A DNA stretch of 64,000 nucleotides from Lycocorax pyrrhopterus obiensis (lineage: Eukaryota > Chordata > Aves > Passeriformes > Paradisaeidae). This document shows, in pieces, positions 36,642-49,574 of the stretch; position 1 is the stretch's first letter, and each line of letters opens with the position of its first letter. The stretch spans positions 45,336,975 through 45,400,974 of the forward strand of contig JACSVZ010000007.1 of the NCBI GenBank assembly GCA_014706295.1, in the 5' to 3' direction. The notes beneath the pieces were generated by a model. It made no database searches. It worked only from the letters and a program-made list of their open reading frames with translations, and had not been told where the DNA came from. A program made the position numbers and the translations under genes.

Positions 36642-36889
36642 TTCTCTTCTCTTCTCTTCTCTTCTCTTCTCTTCTCTTCTCTTCTCTTCTCTTCTCTTCT
36701 CTTCTCTTCTCTTCTCTTCTCTTCTCTTCTCTTCTCTTCTCTTCTCTTCTCTTCTCTTCTCTTCTCTTCTCTTCTCTTCTCTTCTCTTCTCTTCTCTTCT
36801 CTTCTCTTCTCTTCTCTTCTCTTCTCTTCTCTTCTCTTCTCTTCTCTTCTCTTCTCTTCTCTTCTCTTCTCTTCTCTTCTCTTCTCTTC
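36642..36889 (+). repeat. pure (CTTCT)n pentanucleotide array, about 50 units
   Basis: The 248 bases are perfectly periodic (period 5) with no interruption. One strand is all pyrimidine and the other all purine (AGAAG). Long, pure arrays of this kind are usually highly length-variable and can form intramolecular triplex DNA. The 171- and 166-residue Leu/Phe/Ser frames and the 103-residue Arg/Glu/Lys frame over it are purely repeat-derived. Confidence 0.98.
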
Positions 36890-37024
36890 CCTTTCTCCTT
36901 TCATCTTCTCTTTTCCTTTCCTCTTCCCTTTCTACTTTCCCCTTTCCTTTTCCTTTCCTTTTTCCTTCCCCTTTTTCCTTCTTTTTTGCCTTCCCTTTTC
37001 CCTTTGCATTCTCTTTCTCTATCC
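36890..37024 (+). repeat. degenerate polypyrimidine tract
   Basis: The pentanucleotide array continues into about 135 bases of imperfect CTTTT/CCTTT-type sequence with only a few purines. It probably reflects older, mutated repeat units next to the still-pure part. Confidence 0.85.
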
Positions 37025-40000
37025 TTGAAAAATCTCAGTACACTATGGTATAAAATGCTTTTTGCCCATCCAGCAATTTCACCCAAGATTAAATTTTCCA
37101 ACATTTAAATTGTTGGTCAAGATCTAACTTTTCCAAGATTTAATTCACTGGAACAGACAAAGAAACTTTGTCTGTCTAAGATTTTCCCTCATGACATGAC
37201 ATCCATCTTCAAGCTTCTGATTTTTTAGGGAAATTAGGGACTAAGATCTAGGTTTCAACCACCTGAATGTTCCAACCGTCTTAATATTCTGAGGTGTAGA
37301 AAAAGGTATCATACATCAACAGTCATGTAGGATCTGATAATTTTTTTTCCTAAGAAATGTTCCATTGGAACTTTGCCTTTCAATAAAGAAGCTACACCTA
37401 TTTGAAAAGGAAAGAAAAAAAATAAAGAAAGGAAAAATTTGAGTTCTAATTCCAAACATCTGTATTAATTCAGACATTTTGGATTTTCATCAGATAAATC
37501 AGGTGGTTCCATCATCTTCAAGAAGTTAGAAATAAAATAAACAACATCAATATAAATAATGTAAAAAAAAACCATTAAAAAACACCCTCTTTGAGTTCGT
37601 GTTGAAATTAAGCATCAAATATATTGGTTCCTTGTCCTAACTTCAGAGAAGCTGGTAATATTGTTAGGATTTGCATTTTTGATTCTATGACTGTTTAAAA
37701 GACCAGATTTCTTAAAAGTCTCTGAAGCTTCGTGAAAAACAGAGAACATATATTTCTTTGATTCATTAGCACCTTTCCCTAAAACTACCTTTAACAAGAA
37801 AAAATATATGTTCAGGTACCTCACTTATCAAGTGCATATAGGTTTGTGTCAGTATTTTCAAATGAAAAAGTCATTTGACACATATGTGCATACAGAATAG
37901 ATCACCCAGAGACAGAAGACTTTGTATTCGTATTAAACACAAACACTTTCAAAAAGTCAGATATATGTAAGCAAAGGAAGGTGGGAGATATCCTCAGAAT
38001 TTCTCCCGTTGTGTATTGGCAGGACGCAAAGTATCACCAGCTTTAACAATTAAGACAACAGAGTAAAGTGATGCCTGCAGACATCATGGTCACTTGGAAG
38101 AAAAGAATCTTAAAGCAGACTGCAAAATAAATCCAAGCTGTCAATAAAATCATCATTCCCTTGTTTCCGTAATGATCTGTTTCTATTTATGAAATTATGT
38201 TTTGTAAATAAATCACTCCAAATGGGAATAGTTACTGCAAATTAAAAAAGCTGGATGAATCTTCCTTTCAAATTTTTTGGTAAACTCTTATAGATTAAAC
38301 AATACATCTATTTCATAATTTCCAGGCATTAACATCTGCAATGTGTACAGTGGATAAGTATGTAATTTACTTTTTATTTAAATATTTTTGTCAATCCAGT
38401 ACTACAAATATCTTTTAAAATTTCTCCCCAGCTTACAATATTTGCCCTATTTCTTTGCATAAATCTAATGGAGAAGGTTGTTCTTCCTTCCCCTTCTGTC
38501 ACCACTACAACAACTTCCCCTCAGCCAGAAAAAAAAAAAAAAAAGGAGAAAAAAAGAATTCTATTCAGAAAAAAGAAAAATAGTGCACAAGGCACAAAAG
38601 TAACAAAGTATGAATAAGTAAGGCCTAGGGCTATTCCAACTTCCCCTACTCTGCTATGTGAAGATTGTCAAAAGATTGCTGAGGTTATTGACACAAAATT
38701 ATTTTAAAATGCATTGAAGAGCTTTTAGGCTTCTTGGAAAGCCCCTTGTTTTTTGCATTGGTATCAAGCTACAAGGTGAATTAAAGACACTTACATTTCA
38801 GTGCCTAGACCTTGTGTTTGAATAGAATGCTACCTCTTTCCTCTGAGTGCAAATTCCCAGTAGCAATGCTTTATTGTAGTAAAAGAGTGAGTCCCCTTCA
38901 TTTTAATGATAATCAAAACAGAACCATATAAATTACCAGAGCCTGCAGGAAAAAAACCCAAACAACTCTTGTAATCCCATGTAATACCTTGGCTTGCAAG
39001 AGTGATTCCTGTAGTGGTCGTGTTTCTTGCTCTTTATTATCTATGTATTTTTTTAATACTTGTCACAACAGACCTGTGTTTTTCTATCTCTGATTTTTAT
39101 TAATCCCCTAATTTTCTTGTTTCCTTTTCCCTTTGTCTTTGTGGTTAGCTCTTTGGAGTCATTACTCAGAGCAGTACTGTGTAACATCAATGAGAGAGCA
39201 GGCTTCCTTTTAGTTGTATCCGTGCCTGTTTAATGGTGCAAGTTTGCACTAATTCCCTGGCCTGGGCTTTCATCTTCCTTTAGGGGGTAACAATTCCCGA
39301 GGATTAACTCTGTCTGGCCTGTTGAAAGTTGAATCAGCCTGCTGGTGACTTTGGCTGTGCTTTCTTCACTTACAGGAAAGCCTCTGGAATTAAACCACAG
39401 CCTCACTTGACAAAAGCAACATGTTCCAAAAAGCAGCTGATGATTTGAGGGCAACAGCAAGATTTGGGTGGTAACTGCTCTGCTTATTTTCTGTTTGTGG
39501 ACTTGAGTGTTTCCTTCCTGCAAGAATAGAGGTAGAGCAATAAAGAGCAAAGCTTGGACAAGACAATGAAGGACATCAATAAATTTCTGCTAACAGCTTT
39601 GCCCTTTGTCTTTATTGACTTTTGCCTTTTTAACCTGCAGTTAAGCTGCATTTGATTGCCCATCTTTTGAACTATTCCCACTATTGGAGGGTGACACAAA
39701 ATGTTTCTAGTAATGTTAGGAAATACAGCACAGTAGTTTGCAAGAATGCACTTGGGGATTAATTTAGTGTCCTTTATGCAAATATTTCATTTAATAACAA
39801 TGACAGAATTACTGAACTTGGGGTGCTTCTGGTCAGCTGATCCAGATATCTCCCAGATTTATTGCAGCTTCACTATGAAGCCTGAGTATTCACTATCCAG
39901 TCTTGACACCTGAGATCATATATATTACATATATATATACAAACCTGACAACAGTCATTTTGCACTGGTTCTTCATGTGATAGCTCTTCAGATTCCTGAC

Positions 40001-41218
40001 CACAGCCTGGTAGACTGATATCCCGGGATTTAACTTCAGACTGAACAGTGCCAGTGAGGCTGAATATAACTTACAGACATTTTTAGTACAATATCAGAGC
40101 TTTGGTACATCAACATAGCTCCCTTGCATGAGTTTGCTTGAGTAGTAGTGTTACTGTCCTATTTGTTTGCTGAACTGGAAGGTCTCTGTCAAGAATGTCG
40201 ATAGAAAACTACTCTTTATTTTACTAGAACAGGTTATGTTTAGGACATAGAATGCATTGTGTAGAAAAAAATAGGTGGTGCTATTGACATATGGACCTGA
40301 GTATAATGAATTTTCACAAACAGAAAAGATTTATGTCCTCTATATTTTTTAAAAGACTACAAATTAAGACTATATGGCTGCATGGATAACTGGGGATTTT
40401 TTTTCTAATTTTTTTTTTGTCCAGAAGTTATTTACAAGTATAAAAAGAAAAATGCGTAAAAGAATTTAGTATTTCTTCAATGCATCAGGGTTTACTTACA
40501 AACAGTGTATGAGGAATTTTCTGTGAGGAACACAGACTAATTTCTTTGTTCTTTCACACATCATGCAAAATTTTTCTCATCTGTTTATCAGTCAGACGTG
40601 TTGCAAAAGATTTCCTGGTTGTGCTTGGTGGATTTTGTTCTTTATTTTTTTATTTCTGTGAGCTTTTATTTGTTTTTTTTTCTATTTATTTTATTTATTT
40701 AGGTATACAGAACAAGCATTTTGCATGAAATTTCATGGAATGTCTTCAAACATACAGTGCAACTACTACCTAAGATTTCTCACGTGTCTGGGTATTGTTG
40801 AAGGGACTTGGTCATTCCTTACAGTCACCTCAAACTGAAGGCAGCCACTATGGAGGTTAAGATTAACAGGGTTTGTTTTTTTTTTTCATAGCTTCTAAGT
40901 ACAGCTAACACATATGTTTTAGTCAAATATCATTTCTTAGAACCAGAACAGAATAAATTACAAGGGCTGGAACTCTGCAGTCTGCATTATATAGTACATT
41001 AGAACAAATGAATTTAGTCACCTCTTGGCCATAAAATCTATAGATTATGAAGAATACCTGTCACAAAGTACTGCTAAAACTCCTCCACTTTTCATCCAAG
41101 ACCTCATTATCTGATATGAAAAAACGTCCCAAAAGGAGCACATAGTTGAAATAAAATTAATATAATGTTATATCCTAAGTATTGAAATTGTATTTCTGAA
41201 AGTGTAAAACTAAAACAT
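37025..41218. other. unique AT-rich DNA, no gene seen
   Basis: No gene or recognised transposon. Small AT dinucleotide runs occur near 39918-39941, and several A or T runs are present. Confidence 0.5.
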
Positions 41219-41945
41219 TGGGTGCATTTGGCAAGGTTTTGGCAGCAAAGAGTCAGAGGCAAGAGAGGATGGACCTGCAGGGGTGGCCTCTGTGGGAAGA
41301 GGTCGTTGTCTGACCTGTGCCAGACAGCCCGTTCCATCTATCTCCTACCACAGGAGGCACATGGTGCCATCTCTGGGGAAACATATTTAAGAAAAGAGAG
41401 AGGAAGAGGATACAAAGAGTATGACAAACAATAAAGAAAATATGAAGGTCAGAGAAGGAGAATGAAGAACCTCATAGAGGAGTACATATCTACTGCAGCC
41501 CGGGGAGGATTCATGCTGGAGCAGTTGGATATTCATGAAGGAACTATGTCTAATGGAAAGAGAAAGCAAAAGCAGAGGAACACGCTGAGGAGGAAGGAGA
41601 GGCAGAAACTGCTATGTACTGACTGTAACACACACACCAAACGCAGACCCTCACTGTGCTACTCAGAGTGGTGAGGTCAGCGTGGAGAGAAGGACCTGAG
41701 AAGAGGTCAGGTGTTGATTTAAAGTTTATCTACTTGCTTCTCACTACCCAAGTTGGCAATAAATTAAATTATTTTTTCCCCAGTGACTGTGTTTTGCCTG
41801 TGACAGTGAATTGCATCAATCTCCTTGTCTTTATCTTAACCCAACGACTTTCTAATCCTGTTTTCTCACCATGTCCTGTTGAGGAGAGAGTGTGTGTGAG
41901 CTGTTGTGTGGACATTTGGCTGTTAGCTAAGCCTAATTTGCCACA
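41219..41945 (+). mobile_element. avian ERV LTR, near full length
   Basis: The order of landmarks reproduces a common avian LTR. GGCAAGGTTTTGGCAGC at the 5' end is followed by CAGGGGTGGCCTCTGTG, a TATA element ACATATTTAAGA (about 41381-41392) and CATGCTGGAGCAG. Then come GAGGAGGAAGGAGAGGCAG, a polyadenylation signal AATAAA at 41758-41763, TTTGCCTGTGACAG, and a TCTTTATCTTAACCCAACGA section close to the 3' end. All run in the plus direction. The ends TG (41219) and CA (41944-41945) are plausible, but I found no matching target duplication. No internal retroviral genes adjoin it, so it is another solo LTR and clearly older than the copy at 21.2 kb. Confidence 0.82.
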
Positions 41946-44900
41946 TCTATGAATGACACTTAAAATATTGATAAAAAAACACTTTCAGCTCTTAGCATGT
42001 CAGAAGACTTAATCCATATCAGTGAACACAGAGCATTTCAGTAATTAGAGAAAAGGTAACTGAACAACAGTCACTAAGTGGTATTAATGAGTGTGACAAG
42101 ATTATTAAATGGACTTTCAAGGATCATACTGGTTGCTGACTAAACTTGTAGAGTATTACAGTGTACAAATTACAGTAGAAAGAGGATGGAATTAAATAAT
42201 AAAAAGTGAAGGTTCACCTGAAAAAAAAGACCTCAAAAAACTCTCTGGGTACTACTAAAGTCCAAGCCACTCAGCAATACAATTATAAGGGCCAAGGAGC
42301 TTCTTGTTTTTGAGAAAAAAGTAAGTTTGTGTGATGTACAGTTCACTACAAGAACAAGTGGAAAAAATCCCAACTTATCTTTTTTTTGAGAGTAATTTTT
42401 TTAGATTTATGACAAGAAGAGAATTTAGTTTTTAGGGTGTCTACAAAAATGTGTGCATATGTGTGTGCCCACATTACACAAGCCAGATGCTGTTCAGACA
42501 TTGTAGAGAAGTGCTATTCCTGAGAGAATAAGATCAACTGAAATGGAACTTAACTGGCTTGGGCATGATAGACATGCAATTTGGCTGGAGCTTGCTTATT
42601 AGGTCAGAGCACAGGCATAGAAAGCTGAAACCTGTTTATTCACAAAGATGCAGACATGAAAGCATGGGCATACACACAGGCAATCACACACTGCTGTGCA
42701 CAGACTCAGGTGGGTCATTTAAGACAGAATTCTGAATTTGAAACTCACTTCAGATCACTCTTCTATCCTCCTGCAAAATGTCGTGCATAAAATCTGATGT
42801 CAACAGTAGAGAAAAATAGCATAGGTCAAATATTTCATGATACAGCTCTTTTAAAAAAGAATTCCTAGCTGTAAAAGTGTGATTGATAAGGAATGAATGT
42901 ATAGGTAGCTGTAGGTGATAGCTGGGGAGAATTAAAATTATAAGATTACAATGATGTCTCTATTTATTTTCCCAGCAGGATTTGTCAACTTGTCTTCCTT
43001 TCAGAGGGCTCAAGTAATGATTCCATTATTGTGTTAAATTCAGATTTTTATTTTCTTTTAAAATGTGTTAACTTCCATGAATATGTGTGTGCACACAAAA
43101 TGTAGGAATAAGGGAGAGAGGACTACAGATCTACATCTACTTATGCTAAGGCAGTGTCAGCTGGTGGACCTATTCTCCAGGACTCAGAAAATCCTTCCCT
43201 TTGTGGGCGGCTGTACCTACCCAGCAGCTACAGTGTGAGCAAACACAGGATGATCCATCTCGTTCGTCCTGCTCAAATTAATAAATTCCCAAATGGTATT
43301 TTTTTTTTTTTTTTTAATATTGATAAGCAATTCTGTCATCCTTGTTTTGGTAAAGAAATGTCTGTCTTGCTTTAATCTACTGCAACCACTGTAACTATTT
43401 ATATGCTCTTTACATGCTCTTCATATACTGTTTTTCTGAATATATACCAGTTAAATCTCAGTGAGTGTCAACATATCTTCCCTGAACTGCCTAGGGAATG
43501 GCCAGCTTTCATGTAACTTGTTTATGGCAATACCTGTGAAGGTATACTTTTCTGAATTCCTTTGATTCAGTAATCAGTTAAAGCTGGGAATAGAAATTAT
43601 ATTTTCTTCAGACTTTATGCCATTTCTCCATTCTGAAGGCATTGTATATTATAGGAGAACATTTTTCTTACACTATGCGCATAAATATTACTTTATACTC
43701 AGCCAAATGGGGGTAGATGAAGAGAAAATAACTTAGAATTTGTTGGGATATTTTTCTCTACCTTATATATATCTGCTGTATCTAAAATCTACAGGTACAC
43801 ATATGTGTATAACTTATTAAAAAAAATCCCATATATATTTAGAAAAATTGAATCAATTTTTGATCATAAATCCTTTTTTTTTCGCTTGGACCTTGTTCTC
43901 CTGCATTCTGTCCAATAAATTCAGCTGGATCCTATTTAATAAGATTCCAAGCTTGCCATATTTTTTCTGTCATCATTTTGTCATTAAAATATACCCACCC
44001 AAAACAGACTGTTATTTTGTTTTTCTTTTACTGTCCCTCCACCCTTACAAGTGGATGACATAAGTAGAATTGAAAACTGCTTTTTTCCTATTTCATCCTT
44101 GGAGAGTGAAAATTTTAAGATTAATTAAACATTAAAAACACTAATTGAAAATGTATGAGAAAATAGAGAGCTGTAGATATAGAATGGTAAATGGCCTTGC
44201 ATTCCTTGCTTCTTGCCAAAAAGTCGATCCAAAAATTGTTATTTTGAAAATTTCATTGGTATATCTTACAAACTGTTGAAAGATTTTAAAAACAGAAGAC
44301 TAAAATTTTTTTTGTAACTAATACAATCAAGCATGGATATTTGTGTGTATATAAATATCTATACACATGCAAATAAATGTGCACATGTATTTATAATAAT
44401 ACGCGTACACAGTCGCACATAGAAACACTCACACATACTCATAGAGATTTTATTGCCAGGATGGATCCATGTATGCCAATATGACACTAAGACACTCTGG
44501 TCTGAGAAATAAACCTTTCCACACAGGGAGAGAATATGAGCAAAACTAGATTTTTCTGAGTTTTATACCAGGATTCCTAAATGTTCATATCAGTACTTCT
44601 ATGCAGAAAAGAGGGAATTAAGCTACTATCATTTGGAGTACAGTGTGAAGATTTTTAAAATAATTTTTTTTTTTAAATTTTGTGTATTTTAAGGAAAAAG
44701 TCTGATAGCTTTGATACTGTATTAGAGTACTTGTGGAGGTGTTTTTCATGCCTATAGCTTTATTTATCTGACCAAATCAGGCCATGTCAAATGAATCAGG
44801 TTTCACGTTGTTAAGAACAAATGCCTATTCTTACTTCTGGCTATTCAATCTTGCTGACTATAGGAGAACCAGTACATAAATAAAAGTGTCAGTCTTGGTA

Positions 44901-45821
44901 GGCCGGTCATACTAACATTAAATGTTTTGGATTCTGCAGTATGCAGAAATCTGGATGGTCTTTGGTGTCCTGAAATCAAAGTAGATAACAATATACAAGA
45001 TCATTTATCAGAGACCCGGACCAACTACGATTAAAGTATTTGTTCTAAGCATTTGCTTAGTTCTGTTCCCCCAAATTCAGGTTCAAGATTCTGAGAATGA
45101 CACTGTAAATATTTTTATTTCTATTGAGTGTTAACTGTCTAAAAATGATACTACATTGTCCCAAAGCAATTTATAAGAACAAGTATACAAATGCTTTCAA
45201 GTCTTTTTATTTCTGCAATTGGCACAGCGCCTTGTAGAGGAGTCCACAGTGGTTGTTTTGTTGGCAGTCTGTATTTAAGCTTTCTGCATTTAATCTGTTT
45301 TTATTGAGAAAACCTTAATTTAGAATTTATATATGAAAGTTGCAGGCTTTTTTTTTTCTTTAATCTTTACTATTTACACAATATTACTTTTCAAGCTTGC
45401 ACAAAACCAGCTTTATGATATGCCATAAACACATACTGAAGACTTCACTTTTATAGGTTTCTCAAAGAAAATAATTTTTAATTGTACTATCTGTCTTACT
45501 GTGGAGTTAAACTGCCCTTGAGAAAGTGATTTGGATGTATGCTTCTGAGTCCAAAATAAACACGTGTGACGGAAAAATATAAAAAATATAAACTATAGCT
45601 AAATGGCAAGAGATTTAATGTTACCATTCAGTAATAGCATTCTAAAATGTTTTACAGATATTGCTGACCTACCAATATTTTCACAGACCCGTTGGATTGT
45701 GTGGTATCTCTTTATCAGTTGCTGTGAAGTTCAGTGGGAAGACGGTAGTTCTGAAAGAAATAAAGTATTTTCCAGCCTTTATATTTTGAAGCTCTGATAG
45801 ACTTCTTACTGTCCTCTCTTA
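41946..45821. other. unique AT-rich DNA, no gene seen
   Basis: A T run lies near 43300-43316 and an irregular AT/CA-rich patch near 44335-44420. No exon, RNA gene or repeat family can be supported. Confidence 0.5.
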
Positions 45822-45925
45822 GAGCAATTATTATTATCTCTTTATAACACGGTGAAAAGACTAAGGCACACAGTGGTTCCCTAGTCATAAAAGGACTCGA
45901 GCACACTGTAAGGTCATAGCTATAA
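45822..45925 (-). mobile_element. possible MIR-like SINE fragment
   Basis: ATTATTATTATCTC, then TATAACACGGTGAAAAGAC, TAAGGCACACAGTGGTTCC and CTAGTCATAAAAGGACT follow the order of the complemented MIR core. That order is TTATTATCCCCATTTTACAG, ATGAGGAAACTGAGGCACAG, AGGTTAAGT, then AGCTAGTAAGTGGC. The copy is very decayed. Confidence 0.4.
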
Positions 45926-48900
45926 AATAACCGCTAAATCAGAACACGATCAGTGTCATTCTCAGCAGTCTGCAGACAGAATTTGGAAGGACAAAAATAA
46001 ACTTTATATTAATCTCAGTGTTCTGAACCATTTAACTCATGGGTAAATTCTCTTATTTTCTCTCTGAAATGTCTGTTTATCTTTAGTTGAGACACAAGTT
46101 TATTGTTATCCCTTTTATTGCTTCCTTTGCCCTCATTGCAAGTAAGACATCATTGTGAAAAAGCAAAGGTTGCAGAAGAAAAAAGAAAAAAACCCTCACA
46201 TTCTTGCTGGACAATACTGACATATCCACCTACTGTGATCTATTGCACATCAAAGCTTCTTAAATTTGCTATCCAGTATATAAAAGCTGGTTTAACAAAG
46301 TGAATTATCAGCCAATATTTGTCAAACCCACTCAATACACGTGGAGTCATTGCAGCTGTGATAGGCAGAGATAGACATAGGGAGAATGTGTGTATATATA
46401 TATATATAAATCAGCTAGTGACTGTGTTGAATTTTTTACTGTTACCTATTTATAAGTATCAGATCAGGGCCCTTTATATGCATCTATAGACTGAAAAATA
46501 CTTTGCAGTACAAAATTTAAGAGTAAATGAAAGAATTCTGACTTTAAGCCCAAAATTTAGAGAAGATGCACAGATTTTAAAGCTCTACCTTTCTCCCACA
46601 GCAGTCTTTTCCTGGCTTGTAGTGCAAGGGCCATGACCAGCCCCCAGCCAAGGTATTTGCTTCTCAAGACTTCCTTGGTCATGGATTTGGTTGGGTTGTG
46701 GCTAGAAAGGGGCCACAAAATTTTCACAGCTTTTTGCTGAGTGGCTCCTCAGTCTGTTAAGTCCATCTAGAATGGACTAAAAAACTTTTTTTTTTTAAAC
46801 TTTTGAGAACATTGTTAATAAAATAAAATCATGAGTTTTATTGTTCACAGTAAATGAGAAAAAAAAAAACCTGCTGTGTATTAACATGGGAAAGTGACAT
46901 GGTACGAAAATTAATGAACTGACATTATTTTACCAGTGTTTTTCAGGACACATTTTTGTTTTATTTATTTTGGCTTCTAAACAAGTAAGAAGGCTAGGGT
47001 ACAAACAGGCTTATGACAGATGGCAGGAGAAAGCATCTGTTTTCAGAAATATAATTTCAACCACATTACAAAAGGATATTTTCTGCATATATGTGAGGCC
47101 TCTAAATTGTAAAGTAATTATAGAGCTTAACGTTAATGTGTACCTTTTTCATGACGTTGATTGTGGCTTTGTGGTTTCCTTGATTCTTCTGGACAAATCT
47201 CATCTTACATTTAAAAGCTGTTTATCTGATATTTACACATTTCAGATTCACTCTGTCCTGTGCTCTCTATAAAAAGATAGAAGACAAACATTAACGAGTT
47301 TTAAATGATTACTTGACTGAAATGAGCAGTCAGTAAAAGTGATTAACTGATGTGAAACTGTTACCTAGACTTGTAAAATGCTTATTCAGCTGCTGAGATG
47401 GAGGATAATAAGCACAGATCAGAGAAATACTATGAATACAGACAATCACAACAAAACAGAATGTGAGTTCAAAGAGCTGACCCAGATGAAAAGTCTAGTT
47501 TAGTTTTGGAAACTGCCTGATTAGATGATTGCACTTACAGTTATAAGGTCAGAAAAAAATGAAGAAAAACCTGAAATTATTTGTGAAGTTTTTACTGTAG
47601 TAATATATTAAATCACGTATAAAACTTCTTATATCATGCTAGACATTAGCTGCTCTGTGAACTGCTTTAAGGCAGATTGTTGAGGTCATTCCTTGCCACC
47701 ACAGGCAAGAGGTGTGTCTTCTTATCAACATTTTGAACTCCTTTTAAAGCAAGTCACTGACCACACATGCAAATACTTGTGTGTGACGTTATTTTTTCTC
47801 AGCCCGTGCTTGGAATAAGCACAGTAACATCCCATGGCAATCAGTTAGGATTGCACCACCCCTGTATTTGGTTATAAAAAACAGTAGAATGACTACATGG
47901 CCTATGTCTACACTTAAGACAGGTGAAGGGCGTAATGAAGTCTTTCCCCTCCCTAACATTCCAGTTCTAACAGCTGAGCGGCATCATCAGTGAAGTTCGA
48001 ATTCTTTATTTCCATTTTACTTATTCCTTCTATCTGAAGCTTTTTCACACACTGATCCTGATGACTGACCCAAATACACTACAGGCAGCTGATCAGTTTG
48101 TCAGATTTCAGTGGCTAGCATAGAGATATCTAGTTTTTTCTTCTTGGGCAAGTGCTCCTGGGAAGTACTATCTTTATTATTAGGTGTTGTACAGAAATGT
48201 CTTGGCAAAGAAAAGGTAATTTTTTGTGCTGTGACTTACACATGGACAAGTTCAGTTTCTTTGCTTTGGAAACCCGTTCTTATGTTGACAGTGTATTTTT
48301 CTCATCCATAAGCTTTGGGCACTGTTTAAAAAACACACATGCTATAAATATAACAAATAAAATATAAATATGTAAAATTGGAATTCATCCATTTGCCCAC
48401 TTCATCTGATTACTAGTTATTTTTCTTTGCTGTACCTATATTTGTCTCTCTTTTTCTGTCAAAAATCTGATATATTTAGGCATCAGAAAAGAAGCATTTT
48501 GCTTTTCAAATAGAAAAGATGGTTCTCTGGAATCTGTAACTATTAATTTGGGTAATTTCTAAGAGTGTTAATGGATACTCATAAGTTGAAGCCTGAAATT
48601 TAGGTCATGTGAAACAAAGATTTTTTTGAAACGTAATAGAAATAGAAATAACTTCCTATGCCTACCGAACCACCATTTTGCAGATAATCCCAATATGTTT
48701 GCACTGAATAGAATTTGGGATTCAGTTTAAAAAACAGTGTCAGAGAAAATTTTTTTTTGCTTGATGACTTCTCACAAATGATGTGGCCACTGTTTTGTTT
48801 CCTTTGAGTCTTCACACTTAAATATGTTCAATGACTTTGTACCTCGGGCATATCTTCTGACTTCCATGTCCGTTTCTGTCAAAAAACCAATTTTTTTTTT

Positions 48901-49574
48901 TAAAAATCTAATTATTGTTTTAGATAGGATATCCTAAAGCCTTTATAAAAATCCTATCCTGTAAGGCAAACTTATAAGCAGAATCATGCTGATGTTATTA
49001 TGGCTTAAAATAGCAAAAGCGGCACACAGTGGAATATTATTGAGTTGATTCAAGTTCTGTTACATCTTTTTAAATGCTTTCTGACTACATTTAAGGATTT
49101 CTTGTTTTCAAGACTGATGAACAGAGCCAAAATCCAATTTCCATCCATGTTTTAAAGAAAGCCTAATTAGAAGTGGTTACTACTGATGTCATTTCCATGT
49201 TGCAAGTATGTAATACTTTAATTGCGTACAGTTTTTTAGGTTCTGTCTCAGTGCTGGTACAATGTTATCTTAAATGATTAGGCTCTTAATCAATGGATGT
49301 AACAAATAGCATTCAAATTTCTTATTGTGTTATGAGTACTAGGACCCAGCAATTCTTTTGTGATTTTGTCTATGTTAGTTAGTTAACTTCTCACTGAGAA
49401 AGGAACATTTCACCACTTTTTTAAGCATACTGGAGTCTTGCAGAAGTAGAGAAATGCATAACTAAAAGAGAACCTTCCATACTTTCCAGAGAATTGTTGC
49501 TAAGTACACAGCATTTTGTAAGCACTTAAAGCATTACTTGGGGTTGGGTCTGGGGGTTTTTTTGGGTGTTGGGT
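45926..49574. other. unique AT-rich DNA, no gene seen
   Basis: A GT/TA microsatellite lies at about 46388-46410. A promoter-like motif group near 47767-47880 is listed separately. The short frames here show no domain. Confidence 0.5.
47767..47880 (+). promoter_or_regulatory. promoter-like motif group (octamer, CRE-like, TATA-like)
   Basis: ATGCAAAT (47767-47774), TGACGTTA (47784-47791), a CACCACCCC section (about 47855-47863) and TATAAAA (47873-47879) occur in this order within 114 bases. That is the layout of a small vertebrate promoter reading plus. No downstream exon is recognisable, so this may be chance. Confidence 0.2.

Noticed and set aside
36538..37108. Leu/Phe/Ser-rich and Arg/Glu-rich frames over 100-170 residues
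   Set aside because: They are translations of the CTTCT repeat; a period of 5 bases without stops stays open in several frames.
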